From Pseudomonas abietaniphila (lineage in GTDB: Bacteria > Pseudomonadota > Gammaproteobacteria > Pseudomonadales > Pseudomonadaceae), in the NCBI RefSeq assembly GCF_900100795.1, contig NZ_FNCO01000010.1, positions 62,001 to 126,000 on the forward strand: 64,000 nt of DNA. Reading direction: 5' to 3'. A program made the position numbers and the translations under genes. Of the stretch, positions 43,045 to 52,300 are shown piece after piece. The first letter of the stretch is position 1, and every line of letters starts with the position of its first letter. The notes under the pieces are model-generated. The model was given only the letters and a program-made list of their open reading frames with translations. It was not told the origin of the DNA and did no database searches.

Positions 43045-43533
43045 ATGCGCACCCAACACCAGTCAAAACGTGAGCTGGACAAGATCGATCGCAACATCCT
43101 GCGCATCCTGCAGAGCGACGGCAGAATTTCCTTCACGGAGCTGGGCGAACGCGTGGGCCTCTCTACCACGCCCTGTACAGAACGGGTCCGTCGCCTCGAG
43201 CGCGAAGGCATCATCATGGGCTACAACGCCCGGCTCAATCCGCAGAACCTGAAGGCTAGTCTGCTGGTGTTCGTCGAGATCAGTCTGGATTACAAATCGG
43301 GCGACACATTTGAGGAATTCCGCCGAGCGGTCCTCAAACTGCCTCATGTGCTGGAGTGTCACCTCGTCTCGGGTGACTTCGACTACCTGGTAAAAGCGCG
43401 CATCTCGGAGATGGCCTCCTACCGCAAGCTGCTGGGCGACATCCTGCTCAAGCTGCCGCATGTGCGCGAGTCCAAGAGCTACATCGTGATGGAAGAGGTG
43501 AAGGAGAGCCTGAACCTGCCGATTCCGGAATAA
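43045..43533 (+). CDS. lrp: Lrp/AsnC-family regulator of the dad genes
   Basis: This 162-residue regulator has an N-terminal HTH (LDKIDRNILRILQSDGRISF, then TELGERVGLSTTPCTERVRR) and a C-terminal RAM (ligand-binding) domain with GDFDYLVKARISEMASYRKL. Length and divergent placement next to dadA match Lrp (DadR) of P. aeruginosa, which binds L-alanine and activates dadAX. GAGGGGG precedes the ATG. A REP pair follows. Confidence 0.92.
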   Translation: MRTQHQSKRELDKIDRNILRILQSDGRISFTELGERVGLSTTPCTERVRRLEREGIIMGYNARLNPQNLKASLLVFVEISLDYKSGDTFEEFRRAVLKLPHVLECHLVSGDFDYLVKARISEMASYRKLLGDILLKLPHVRESKSYIVMEEVKESLNLPIPE

Positions 43534-43552
43534 TGAACGCCGCACGTCATCC

Positions 43553-43687
43553 GTAGGAGCGTGGCTTGTTCCGCGATCTGTCGCGAAGCGACAGCAAAAT
43601 CGGGCAACGGGGCCGTATCTGATGCACCGCATTATCCGGATTTGCGGCCGGTTCCCGTCCGATCGCGGGACAAGCCACGCTCCTACA
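43553..43687. repeat. REP-type inverted pair, TAGGAGCGTGGCTTG family
   Basis: GTAGGAGCGTGGCTTGTTCC is paired with GGGACAAGCCACGCTCCTAC about 95 bases later, between the convergent lrp and YkgJ-type genes. Confidence 0.85.
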
Positions 43688-43704
43688 AAGATTGGTGGCG
43701 TCAA

Positions 43705-44058
43705 TCAAACCAACACCTGCCGCGTCGACGCAATGTACTCATGCACCTGTTTCTCCACCCGCGGGTGAATCAGCTCCGCAGGGCGGCGGCCGTTGGGGCA
43801 TGGCAGGGTTTGGGTGGTGCCGAACAACCGGCAGATGAGCGGGCGCTCGTCATACACCGTGCAGCCGTCGGGCCCCAGGTGCACACAGTTCAACTCATTG
43901 AGCGCCGCTTCCTGCTCCGCGGCCGTCTTGCGTGGCAAGCGCGCCATCTCCTCGGACGACGTCGTCACCGGCCCACAGCAATCGTGGCAGCCGGGCACGC
44001 ATTCGAAGGACGGGATCTGCCGCCGCAAATCGCGGATTTTCTGGCTGTTGCAGCTCAT
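43705..44058 (-). CDS. YkgJ family cysteine cluster protein
   Basis: This 117-residue protein has eight cysteines in the YkgJ pattern: a CxxxCxxCC cluster in ECVPGCHDCCGP, then LNCVHLGPDGCTVYDERPLI, CRLFG and LPCPNG. This suggests a zinc or iron-sulfur site; the function is unknown. The start MSCNSQKIRD is chosen with AGGGA upstream; an alternative ATG 10 codons earlier (44088) is possible. It is divergent from the PuuB-like oxidase. Confidence 0.85.
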   Translation of the reverse strand: MSCNSQKIRDLRRQIPSFECVPGCHDCCGPVTTSSEEMARLPRKTAAEQEAALNELNCVHLGPDGCTVYDERPLICRLFGTTQTLPCPNGRRPAELIHPRVEKQVHEYIASTRQVLV

Positions 44059-44196
44059 CGCGTGAAATTTCCCTGTCAAAGCCGACATTGTGCCCCACCC
44101 TCTGGACAGGGGACAGCCGCCCGCCCTTCCTTGCCCGAGCGACAACCCGCAGGCTACCCTCCGTAAAATTTTCCAAACAGCCTCCCGAGAATCGCC

Positions 44197-45528
44197 ATGG
44201 ACGCCCGCGCTCGACCGAACCACCCCTCTAGTCACGCCGCCTCTTATTACGCGGCCAGCTCTCAAGCACAGCCTGATGAACCTGCCTTGAGCGGGGAAGT
44301 AAACGTGGACGTCTGCGTGGTCGGCGGCGGCTTTACAGGACTGAACACGGCGATCGAACTGGCCGAGCGTGGACTGAGTGTCGCATTGCTTGAAGCGCAC
44401 ACGATCGGATGGGGCGCCAGCGGCCGCAACGGCGGGCAGTTGATTCGCGGCGTGGGCCATCACGTCGAGCGCTTTCGCGACGTGATCGGCGACAGCGGCG
44501 TGCGTGAGTTAAAACGGATGGGGCTGGAAGCCGTCGAGATTGTCCGTCAGCGCGTGGAGAAATACCGGATCGACTGCGACCTTACGTGGGGCTATTGCGA
44601 CCTGGCCAACAAACCCAGGGAATTCGACGGTTTCGCCGAGGATGCAGAGGAACTGCGCGGACTGGGCTATCGCCATGAATTGCAGCTGATAGCGCCCGAC
44701 GACCTGCGCAGCGTCATCGGTTCAGGCAATTACGCGGGCGGCATGCTGGACATGGGCTCGGGCCATTTGCATCCGCTGAACCTGGCGCTGGGTGAGGCCG
44801 CCGTTGCGAAATCACTGGGCGTTCAACTGTTCGAACATTCGCCCGTGATCCGCCTCGAGTACGGCGCACAGGTCAAGGTGCATACCGCGCAGGGCCTGGT
44901 TCGCGCCGACACGCTGGTGCTGGGCTGCAACGCTTATTTGAACGATCTGGACCCGACCCTGAGCGGCAAGGTCCTGCCAGCTGGCAGTTACATCATTGCC
45001 ACCGAGCCTTTGGGCGACGACTTGGCGCAGCAACTGCTTCCGCGCAATACCGCCATGTGTGACCAGCGAGTGGCGGTGGATTACTTCCGGCTCTCGGCCG
45101 ACAAGCGCCTGCTGTTTGGCGGCGCCTGCCACTATTCCGGGCGCGATCCGCAGGACATCGGTGCGTACATGCAGCCGAAAATGCTCAAGGTCTTTCCACA
45201 GCTCAAGGACGTGAAGATTGATTTTCAGTGGGGCGGGATGATCGGCATCGGCGCCAATCGTCTGCCGCAGATAGGGCGTCTGGATGAGCATCCGAATGTG
45301 TTCTATGCCCAGGCGTATGCGGGTCATGGGCTCAATGCCACGCATCTGGCGGGCAAGTTACTGGGTGAAGCCATCAGTGGTCAGCACAGTAGCGGCTTCG
45401 ACGTGTTCGCCAAGGTTCCACACATGGCCTTCCCGGGCGGCAAACATCTGCGCTCGCCTTTGCTGGCGCTGGGGATGCTTTGGCATCGGCTCAAGAGCTG
45501 GTCCGGATCAGATGGCGCAGCCTTGTAG
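44197..45528 (+). CDS. FAD-dependent oxidoreductase, PuuB-like amine oxidase
   Basis: This 443-residue DAO-family flavoprotein has the FAD-binding motif VDVCVVGGGFTGLNTAIELA at about 37-56 and the following GWGASGRNGGQLIRGV, typical of gamma-glutamylputrescine oxidases. The C-terminal FAD contact is YAGHGLNATHLAGKLLGE. It could oxidise gamma-glutamylated polyamines or another amine. The XRE-cupin regulator and the PuuC-like dehydrogenase in the window fit that idea, but they are not in one operon. Its stop lies in the first bases of a REP element. Confidence 0.88.
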   Translation: MDARARPNHPSSHAASYYAASSQAQPDEPALSGEVNVDVCVVGGGFTGLNTAIELAERGLSVALLEAHTIGWGASGRNGGQLIRGVGHHVERFRDVIGDSGVRELKRMGLEAVEIVRQRVEKYRIDCDLTWGYCDLANKPREFDGFAEDAEELRGLGYRHELQLIAPDDLRSVIGSGNYAGGMLDMGSGHLHPLNLALGEAAVAKSLGVQLFEHSPVIRLEYGAQVKVHTAQGLVRADTLVLGCNAYLNDLDPTLSGKVLPAGSYIIATEPLGDDLAQQLLPRNTAMCDQRVAVDYFRLSADKRLLFGGACHYSGRDPQDIGAYMQPKMLKVFPQLKDVKIDFQWGGMIGIGANRLPQIGRLDEHPNVFYAQAYAGHGLNATHLAGKLLGEAISGQHSSGFDVFAKVPHMAFPGGKHLRSPLLALGMLWHRLKSWSGSDGAAL

Positions 45529-45622
45529 GAGCCGCCTTGCTGGCGAATGGGGCCTGCCAGGCCATACACATTCACCTGATAGACCGCATTCGCTGCCGCC
45601 GTAACCTCCGACGTCTCCCACA
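45524..45622. repeat. Chimeric REP-type pair after the PuuB-like gene
   Basis: The left arm TGTAGGAGCCGCCTTGCTGG belongs to a different subfamily from the right arm, CGTAACCTCCGACGTCTCCC, so the arms do not pair fully. The right arm is the reverse complement of the left arm at 55241. The element overlaps the stop codon of the upstream gene. Confidence 0.65.
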
Positions 45623-45692
45623 AAGAATTCAGTGTGCTTGAAGACGTCGGTTTGCCTTGAGCCTTCCGAAAGCAAGCTTGCGTTAGCCCGCA

Positions 45693-45926
45693 TCACTCTC
45701 TCCAGAACGGCTTGAGCCCTTCCCGGCGTGCCTGCTCATAACTCAGGCCTATGTCGCGCAGTTGATCGTCAGTCAAGTTCAAGAGCGCTCGCCGCGTAAC
45801 TCGCCGGTGTTGAAACAAGCCCCACACACCCAGGCCCTTTGGCGCATTGACGCGCACCCGCACCTCCTGCTCTCTCACCAACTCCTGTGCATACAGCGTC
45901 AGCCGAACATCGCTCATTCCGTTCAT
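45693..45926 (-). CDS. DUF1127 domain-containing protein
   Basis: This 77-residue protein starts MNGMSDVRLTLYAQELVREQ and has a C-terminal DUF1127 motif: RRALLNLTDDQLRDIGLSYE, then QARREGLKPFWRE. Such small Arg-rich proteins (YjiS family) often bind RNA, and some act in phosphate or stress responses. The role here is unknown. The start has GAGG upstream; an ATG three codons later is equally possible, and the frame is open 20 codons further. It is divergent from the MocR regulator. Confidence 0.82.
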   Translation of the reverse strand: MNGMSDVRLTLYAQELVREQEVRVRVNAPKGLGVWGLFQHRRVTRRALLNLTDDQLRDIGLSYEQARREGLKPFWRE

Positions 45927-45970
45927 TTCCAGACACCTCATCATGGGTTTCAAGTGATTCCATGATGCGT

Positions 45971-46068
45971 CTGTATGGAAAACCATTACAGAACCAAAGA
46001 ATTCTAATTTTTTGCATACAGATTCAATACATCAGCGCCTGAATGCTGTATTTTCGCCCCATCTGTAT
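45971..46068. promoter_or_regulatory. CTGTAT repeats between DUF1127 and mocR, candidate operator
   Basis: CTGTAT occurs at 45971-45976, 46046-46051 and 46063-46068, with an inverted copy ATACAG at 46016-46021. The whole gap is AT-rich. MocR proteins typically bind such repeats in divergent promoters, so these are plausible sites for the adjacent regulator. Confidence 0.4.
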
Positions 46069-46103
46069 CGGTCAACCGACGCCACACTGTGCGGGAGTAC
46101 GCC

Positions 46104-47534
46104 ATGACCCTCTATGTCAATCTTGCCGATCTGCTCGGCACGCGCATCGAAAACGGCTTCTACCGACCCGGTGATCGCCTGCCCTCGGTCCGCGCGCTAA
46201 GCCTTGAACACGGTGTCAGCCTCAGTACCGTGCAACAGGCCTATCGGTTGCTCGAAGATAACGGTCTGGCGTCTCCTCGCCCCAAATCGGGTTACTTTGT
46301 TCCTGCAGGGCGCAAGACACCTGCATTGCCCGTCGTAGGACGCCCCGCACAGCGTCCGGTCGATATCTCGCAATGGGATCAAGTGCTGGAGCTGGCCAAA
46401 GCCATTCCCAGCCCCGACGTCGTTCAATTGGCGCGGGGCATGCCCGACATCAGCAGCCCGACCTTGCGCCCGTTGACCCAGGCGCTGGGCAAGATCAGCC
46501 GCCGTCAGGACATGCCGGGGCTGTATTACGACAACATTCATGGCACGCAATGCCTGCGTGATCAGGTTGCCCGCCTGTTGCTGGACTCGGGCACCAGCAT
46601 TGCCCCGGATGATCTGGTGATCACTACCGGCGCTCAGGAAGCGCTGGCGGTCAGCATTCGCTCCATCTGCGAACCCGGTGACATCGTGGCCGTGGACTCA
46701 CCCAGCTTTCACGGCGCCATGCAGGCGCTCAAAGGCCTTGGCATGAAGGCGCTGGAGATACCGACCGACCCCATCACCGGTATCAGCCTGGACGCACTCG
46801 AGCTGGCCCTCGAACAATGGCCGATCAAGGCCATACAGTTGACGCCCAACTGCAATAACCCGCTGGGTTACATCATGCCGGAGGACCGCAAACGCGCCTT
46901 GCTGACCCTCGCCCAGCGCTTTGACGTGGCGATCATTGAGGACGATGTGTATGGCGACCTTGCCTACACCTACCCTCGCCCTCGCACGATCAAATCCTTC
47001 GACGTGGACGGGCGCGTCCTGCTCTGCAGCTCCTTCTCGAAAACCCTGGCGCCCGGCCTGCGTGTCGGCTGGGTTGCGCCGGGGCGCTACCTCGACCGTG
47101 TGCTGCACATGAAATACATCAGCACCGGTTCCACCGCGACTCAACCGCAACTGGCGATTGCCGAATTTCTGCAGGCCGGGCATTACGAACCGCACATGCG
47201 GCGGATGCGTGGCCAGTATCAGCGCAGCCGAGACTTGATGACCGACTGGGTGACGCGTTATTTCCCGGAGGGCACTCGGGTCAGCCGTCCGCAAGGCGGC
47301 TTCATGCTTTGGGTCGAGTTGCCTGAGGACTTTGACTCGCTTCGCCTGAATCGCGCGCTGGAAGGCCAAGGCGTACAGATCGCCGTCGGCAATATTTTTT
47401 CGGCCTCAGGTAAGTACAGAAATTGCCTGCGCATGAATTTCGCGGCCAAGCCGACGCCGAAAATCGAGGAGGCGGTGCGCAAGGTCGGTGCAATGGCGGC
47501 GCGGCTCATGGCCCAAACCGACGCCGCGACTTAA
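46104..47534 (+). CDS. MocR-type regulator (GntR HTH plus aminotransferase domain)
   Basis: This 476-residue protein fuses a GntR winged HTH (about 1-70: YRPGDRLPSVRALSLEHGVS, then LSTVQQAYRLLEDNGL) to a fold-I PLP aminotransferase domain (about 95-470). The latter has the PLP lysine in SSFSKTLAPGLRVGW and the Asp/Tyr motif IIEDDVYGDL. MocR proteins use PLP or its amino-acid adduct as effector. CGGGAG precedes the chosen ATG. It is divergent from the DUF1127 gene; the likely target is that gene or itself. Confidence 0.9.
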   Translation: MTLYVNLADLLGTRIENGFYRPGDRLPSVRALSLEHGVSLSTVQQAYRLLEDNGLASPRPKSGYFVPAGRKTPALPVVGRPAQRPVDISQWDQVLELAKAIPSPDVVQLARGMPDISSPTLRPLTQALGKISRRQDMPGLYYDNIHGTQCLRDQVARLLLDSGTSIAPDDLVITTGAQEALAVSIRSICEPGDIVAVDSPSFHGAMQALKGLGMKALEIPTDPITGISLDALELALEQWPIKAIQLTPNCNNPLGYIMPEDRKRALLTLAQRFDVAIIEDDVYGDLAYTYPRPRTIKSFDVDGRVLLCSSFSKTLAPGLRVGWVAPGRYLDRVLHMKYISTGSTATQPQLAIAEFLQAGHYEPHMRRMRGQYQRSRDLMTDWVTRYFPEGTRVSRPQGGFMLWVELPEDFDSLRLNRALEGQGVQIAVGNIFSASGKYRNCLRMNFAAKPTPKIEEAVRKVGAMAARLMAQTDAAT

Positions 47535-47579
47535 CCTTTTGTCGAAAACGCGGTCATATCGCCATGATGTGACTTCTGG

Positions 47580-49172
47580 ATGATTGCGTTGACCAACACA
47601 TGGGCGTTGCCCCTCCTTTTGGCCTGTGCCCTGGGCATCAGCGGATGCGCGCATACGCCGGTGGCGGATGACGGTCCGAGTCAGGCATTGCCCGCGTCGG
47701 CGTCCTCCTTCGGACGCTCGATCATGGCCCAGGCCGCGCCGTACGAAGGCCGCTCCGGTTTTCGCCTGCTGCCCAACAGCACGGAAGCCTTCATGGCGCG
47801 GGCCGAACTGATCCGCAACGCCAAATCCAGCCTGGACCTGCAGTACTACATCGTTCACGACGGGCTCAGCACCCGGGCATTGATCGATGAACTACTGAAG
47901 GCCGCAGACCGCGGCGTGCGCGTTCGCATCCTGCTGGACGACACCACCAGCGACGGTCTGGATGAAGTCATCGCTACCCTCGCCGCGCATCCCAACATTC
48001 AGATTCGCCTGTTCAACCCGCTCAATCTGGGCCGCAGCACCGGCGCCACGCGCAACATGGGGCGGCTGTTCAATCTGTCGCAGCAACATCGACGCATGCA
48101 CAACAAGCTGTGGCTGGCCGACAGCGCAGTGGCCATCGTCGGCGGCCGCAATCTGGGTGACGAATACTTCGACGCCGAACCGAACCTGAACTTCACCGAT
48201 ATCGACATGCTCAGCGTCGGCCCGGTGGCCGAGCAGCTCAGTCATAGCTTCGACCAATACTGGAACAGCACCCTGAGCAAGCCGATTGACGACTTCCTCT
48301 ACTGGCCTCCCGACACCAAGGATCTGGCCAAAGCGCGCACGCGTCTGGCGGCCTCGCTGGACAAGGCGCATGTCGAGAAAAAAGCCCTGTACGAACGGCT
48401 GATGGCTTACAAGACACAGCCCCGCATGAAGACCTGGCTCAACGAACTGATCTGGGCGCACAACCAGGCCCTGTGGGACGCACCGACCAAAGTGCTGTCA
48501 CGGGGCGAGCCCGACCCGCATTTGTTGCTGACCACGCAACTGAGTCCCGATCTGCTGAACGTGCATCAGGAATTGATGATGATTTCGGCGTATTTCGTGC
48601 CGGGACAGGAGGGACTGGTCTACCTCACCGGGCTCTCGGACAAAGGCGTTTCAGTGAGCCTGCTGACCAACTCGCTGGAAGCCACGGACGTGCCAGCCGT
48701 CCATGGCGGTTACGCCCCGTACCGCAAAGCATTGCTGGCGCACGGCGTGAAGTTGTTCGAGCTGCGACGCCAGCCGGGAGACCCCAGCAATCGCGGGGGC
48801 AGCGGACCCAGATTTCTGCGCACCAAAACCCTGAAGGGCGGTTCCGAGTCCAGCCTGCACAGCAAGGCAATGATTTTTGACCGACAGAAGATGTTCGTCG
48901 GCTCCTTCAATTTCGACCCGCGCTCGGTGCTGTGGAACACCGAAGTCGGCGTGCTCGTCGACAGCCCCGAACTGACGGAATACCTGCGCGATCTGGCGCT
49001 GCAAGGCATGGCGCCCGCCATTAGTTACCAGGCCAAGCTTGAGAATGATCGCGTGGTCTGGGTGACCGAAGACAACGGCAAGATTCACACGCTGTACAAA
49101 GAACCCGGCGACTGGTGGCGCCGACTGAACGCCTGGTTCAGCAGCGCCGTCGGCCTTGAGAGGATGCTCTAG
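47580..49172 (+). CDS. Phospholipase D-family lipoprotein, cardiolipin synthase-like
   Basis: This 530-residue protein has two PLD domains, each with HxK: HNKLWLADSAVAIVGGRNLG at about 178-197 and HSKAMIFDRQKMFVGSFNFD near 425-444. The N terminus is a lipoprotein signal (LLACALGISGCAH). The DLQYYIVHDGLSTRALIDEL stretch and domain order resemble ClsC-type enzymes. It is likely periplasm-facing and acts on phospholipids. Its stop overlaps the stop region of the convergent MFS gene. Confidence 0.87.
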   Translation: MIALTNTWALPLLLACALGISGCAHTPVADDGPSQALPASASSFGRSIMAQAAPYEGRSGFRLLPNSTEAFMARAELIRNAKSSLDLQYYIVHDGLSTRALIDELLKAADRGVRVRILLDDTTSDGLDEVIATLAAHPNIQIRLFNPLNLGRSTGATRNMGRLFNLSQQHRRMHNKLWLADSAVAIVGGRNLGDEYFDAEPNLNFTDIDMLSVGPVAEQLSHSFDQYWNSTLSKPIDDFLYWPPDTKDLAKARTRLAASLDKAHVEKKALYERLMAYKTQPRMKTWLNELIWAHNQALWDAPTKVLSRGEPDPHLLLTTQLSPDLLNVHQELMMISAYFVPGQEGLVYLTGLSDKGVSVSLLTNSLEATDVPAVHGGYAPYRKALLAHGVKLFELRRQPGDPSNRGGSGPRFLRTKTLKGGSESSLHSKAMIFDRQKMFVGSFNFDPRSVLWNTEVGVLVDSPELTEYLRDLALQGMAPAISYQAKLENDRVVWVTEDNGKIHTLYKEPGDWWRRLNAWFSSAVGLERML

Positions 49173-50317
49173 GCTGCCACCGGCTGGACGGTGCCGAACG
49201 CTCGTGGGCGCTGGGACAGAATCACAAGACCCAATGCCCCCGCGGCCATCAACAGCGGCAGCGCCTGTCCACTGATCCATTGGCTGCCCGCACCCGCGGC
49301 CAAGGGTCCCAACAAGCAACCGATACCCCACAGCTGCGCGACATGAGCGTTGGCGCGTACCAACGCGTCGTCGCGATAGCGCTCGCCGATCAGAATCAGC
49401 GACAGCGTGAACAGCCCGCCTGCACTGGCGCCAAACACGACCCACAATGGCCAGATGGCATCCGTATCGACCAGCAGCGGAATCGCCAGGCTCGACGCCA
49501 TCAACGCCACCGCGCAGCCGGAGAACAGTCGACGCCGGGAAATCTTGTCCGCCAACGCACCGATCGGCAGTTGGAGCAGCGCATCGCCAACGACCACCGT
49601 GCTCACCATCGCCAGTGCGATCTCTGGCGTGAACCCCTGTTGCAGGCAATACACCGGCAACAGCGTCAGAATCATCGCCTCGAAACCTGCAAACAACGCA
49701 ATTGCCCACGCGATTGCAGGCAACTGCCGACAGAACCCGGCAAGATCACCGAGGCTGACATGGCTGGCTTCGGCGCTTGGCGCACCGGACCTTCCCAGCA
49801 GCAGTAGAGGTGACGTCGCCAGCAGCGCAGTACCGACCCAAAAGCCGAAGTCGTGTCCGGTGCCGATGACGCCGAGCAACAACGGTCCGCCCAACTGACT
49901 GAGCGCATAGCAGCTGCCATACAGCGCGACCAGCTTGCCCCGCAGGTTTTCGGTGACCAGTTGGTTGATCCAGCTCTCACCAAGGATGAACACCATCGTC
50001 AGGATCACGCCGAGCATCAGCCGCAGCGCCAGCCAGATCCAGTAATTGGGCAATAGCGCCAGCAAACCCACGGAAATCGAACCGCCCCAAAGGCACAGAC
50101 GCATCAGGTTCGCGGTGCCCAGAATCGAAGCCAGGCGGCTGGCAAGGCTCGCGCCCAGCAATACGCCAATGGCCGGCATCGCCGCCATGACGCCGATGGC
50201 AAACGCGCCGTAACCCCACGCTTCAAGGCGCAACGACACCAGCGGCATGCTCACGCCCAACGCCAGACCGACGCTCAAGACGGACGACAGCACCGCGAAA
50301 TAAGTACCCCAACGCAT
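49169..50317 (-). CDS. MFS transporter
   Basis: This 382-residue inner-membrane protein has 12 predicted spans. It starts MRWGTYFAVLSSVLSVGLAL, with the conserved span 2-3 region MAAMPAIGVLLGASLASRLA and a second-half loop GALADKISRRRLFSGCAVAL. It resembles the YcaD-type branch. The substrate is unknown. GGAG lies upstream of the chosen ATG; 36 codons of further open frame are not used. It converges with the PLD gene, overlapping by 4 bases. Confidence 0.87.
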   Translation of the reverse strand: MRWGTYFAVLSSVLSVGLALGVSMPLVSLRLEAWGYGAFAIGVMAAMPAIGVLLGASLASRLASILGTANLMRLCLWGGSISVGLLALLPNYWIWLALRLMLGVILTMVFILGESWINQLVTENLRGKLVALYGSCYALSQLGGPLLLGVIGTGHDFGFWVGTALLATSPLLLLGRSGAPSAEASHVSLGDLAGFCRQLPAIAWAIALFAGFEAMILTLLPVYCLQQGFTPEIALAMVSTVVVGDALLQLPIGALADKISRRRLFSGCAVALMASSLAIPLLVDTDAIWPLWVVFGASAGGLFTLSLILIGERYRDDALVRANAHVAQLWGIGCLLGPLAAGAGSQWISGQALPLLMAAGALGLVILSQRPRAFGTVQPVAA

Positions 50318-50430
50318 CACCACGCTCCTGTGGCTCAAAGGGATGAGACAGAACAGCCGGGTTCTTTGAGAGAAACCCGGCTGTGTAGGAAAGCTGTTCG
50401 GTTGTAAAGCTTGAAGCCACCGCATTCCCC

Positions 50431-50522
50431 CTGTGGGAGCGAATTCATTCGCGATGCGGCAGCACTTCCGACACAGATTTATCGGGTGTACCGGCCAATC
50501 GCGAATGAATTCGCTCCCACAG
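50431..50522. repeat. REP-type inverted pair, GTGGGAGCGAATTC family
   Basis: CTGTGGGAGCGAATTCATTC is paired with GAATGAATTCGCTCCCACAG around about 50 bases. This is the most symmetrical copy of this family in the window. Confidence 0.87.
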
Positions 50523-50541
50523 AGTGTGTAACGTCTGGCCT

Positions 50542-52035
50542 TTACAACTTGATCCAGGTCGCTTTCAGCTCGGTGTACTTGTCGAACGCATGCAGCGACT
50601 TGTCGCGACCGTTACCCGATTGCTTGAAGCCCCCGAACGGCGCGGTCATGTCGCCACCGTCGTACTGGTTGACCCAGACGCTGCCCGCGCGCAACGCACG
50701 TGCTGTGAGGTGCGCCTTGGACAGGTCAGCGGTCCATACGGCGGCCGCCAGACCATACGGCGTGTCGTTGGCGATCTGGATCGCCTCTTCCGCGGTATCG
50801 AACGTCAGCACCGACAGCACCGGGCCGAAGATTTCTTCCTGGGCGATCTTCATGGCATTGGTCACGCCGTCGAAAATCGTCGGTTCGACGTAAGTGCCCC
50901 CTGTCTCTTGCAGGATGCGCTTACCGCCGGCAACCAGCTTGGCGCCGTCGGTATGGCCTGCTTCGATGTAGGACAGCACGGTGTTCATCTGCTGAGTGTC
51001 CACCAGCGCCCCGACGTTGGTTGCAGGGTCCAGCGGGTTGCCCGGCTTCCAGGCTTTAAGCGCCTCGATGACCATCGGCAAGAATTTATCCTTGATCGAA
51101 CGCTCGACCAGCAGGCGCGAGCCCGCGGTGCACACTTCGCCCTGGTTGAAGGCGATGGCGCTGGCAGCCGACTCAGCGGCCGCCTGCAGGTCCGGCGCAT
51201 CCGCGAAGACGATGTTCGGGCTCTTGCCGCCCGCTTCCAGCCAGACGCGCTTCATGTTCGATTCGCCCGAGTAGACCAGCAACTGCTTGGCGATTTTGGT
51301 CGAACCGGTGAATACCGCCGTGTCGACATCCATGTGCAGCGCCAGCGCCTTGCCGACGGTGTGACCGTAACCCGGCAGAACGTTGAGCACGCCAGCCGGG
51401 ATACCCGCCTGAACTGCCAACTGCGCGACACGAATGGCGGTCAGCGGCGACTTTTCCGACGGTTTGAGAATGACCGAGTTACCGCTCGACAGCGCAGGGC
51501 CCAGCTTCCAGCACGCCATCAGCAACGGGAAGTTCCACGGCACGATCGCCGCGACCACACCGATCGGCTCACGGGTCACCAGACCCAATTGGTCATGTGG
51601 TGTAGCCGCTACTTCGTCGTACAGCTTGTCGATGGCCTCACCGCTCCAGCTCAACGCCTGCGCGGAACCCGGAATGTCGATGCCATAGGAATCACTGATC
51701 GGCTTGCCCATGTCCAGGGTTTCAAGCAGCGCCAGTTCTTCGATGTTTTCTTTGATCAGCGCAGCAAAGCGAATCATTGCCGCCTTGCGCTTGACCGGCG
51801 CCAGACGTGACCAGGCACCCGAGTTGAAGGTAGCGCGTGCATTTTCGACGGCGCGCTGGGCGTCGGCGGCATCGCAGCTGGCGACGTGGGCGAGGAATCG
51901 ACCATCGACCGGGCTGATGCAGTCAAACGTTGCGCCGGAAGCGGCGGCGGTGTACTCGCCATTGATGAAGGCGCGGCCTTCGATCTTCAGATCCTGGGCG
52001 CGTTTTTCCCAGTCAGCATGAGTCAGGGTGGTCAT
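50542..52035 (-). CDS. Aldehyde dehydrogenase (KauB/PuuC-like)
   Basis: This 497-residue NAD(P)-dependent aldehyde dehydrogenase has catalytic Cys in NQGEVCTAGSRLLVE and the general base Glu in VWLEAGGKSPNIVF. NAD contacts are PWNFPLLMACWKLGPALSSG and FTGSTKIAKQLLV. Size and position upstream of rpmG match kauB of PAO1, which oxidises 4-guanidinobutyraldehyde and gamma-aminobutyraldehydes in polyamine/arginine catabolism. Exact substrate is inferred. It is divergent from a cupin gene across a gap with a 14-bp palindrome. Confidence 0.92.
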   Translation of the reverse strand: MTTLTHADWEKRAQDLKIEGRAFINGEYTAAASGATFDCISPVDGRFLAHVASCDAADAQRAVENARATFNSGAWSRLAPVKRKAAMIRFAALIKENIEELALLETLDMGKPISDSYGIDIPGSAQALSWSGEAIDKLYDEVAATPHDQLGLVTREPIGVVAAIVPWNFPLLMACWKLGPALSSGNSVILKPSEKSPLTAIRVAQLAVQAGIPAGVLNVLPGYGHTVGKALALHMDVDTAVFTGSTKIAKQLLVYSGESNMKRVWLEAGGKSPNIVFADAPDLQAAAESAASAIAFNQGEVCTAGSRLLVERSIKDKFLPMVIEALKAWKPGNPLDPATNVGALVDTQQMNTVLSYIEAGHTDGAKLVAGGKRILQETGGTYVEPTIFDGVTNAMKIAQEEIFGPVLSVLTFDTAEEAIQIANDTPYGLAAAVWTADLSKAHLTARALRAGSVWVNQYDGGDMTAPFGGFKQSGNGRDKSLHAFDKYTELKATWIKL

Positions 52036-52160
52036 GAAACATCCTCCTCTTATGAATTGTGCGCGCCCTCGCGCTCATGAACCGTGCTGTAGGACATCGC
52101 CTGACATGCTGTCGGATCGGCCAAAGGCAAACGTCACCCTAAACCAGCGCTCGATGAATT

Positions 52161-52174
52161 TCCAATATATTGGA
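52161..52174. promoter_or_regulatory. 14-bp perfect palindrome between ALDH and cupin genes
   Basis: TCCAATATATTGGA is fully self-complementary. It lies 126 bases before the ALDH start and 127 bases before the cupin start, almost the exact middle of the divergent promoter region. A dimeric regulator could control both genes from it; the regulator is unknown. Confidence 0.5.
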
Positions 52175-52300
52175 CAAAAAGAGGCAAAACGACGCGAAAT
52201 CGTGCATTTTATTCAACAGCGCGTCATCAGGCGCCCGGCACTATCGCCCAACGTCCTCATCAAACAATCATTCTTCCAATGCCATTCAGGAGCCAGAGAC

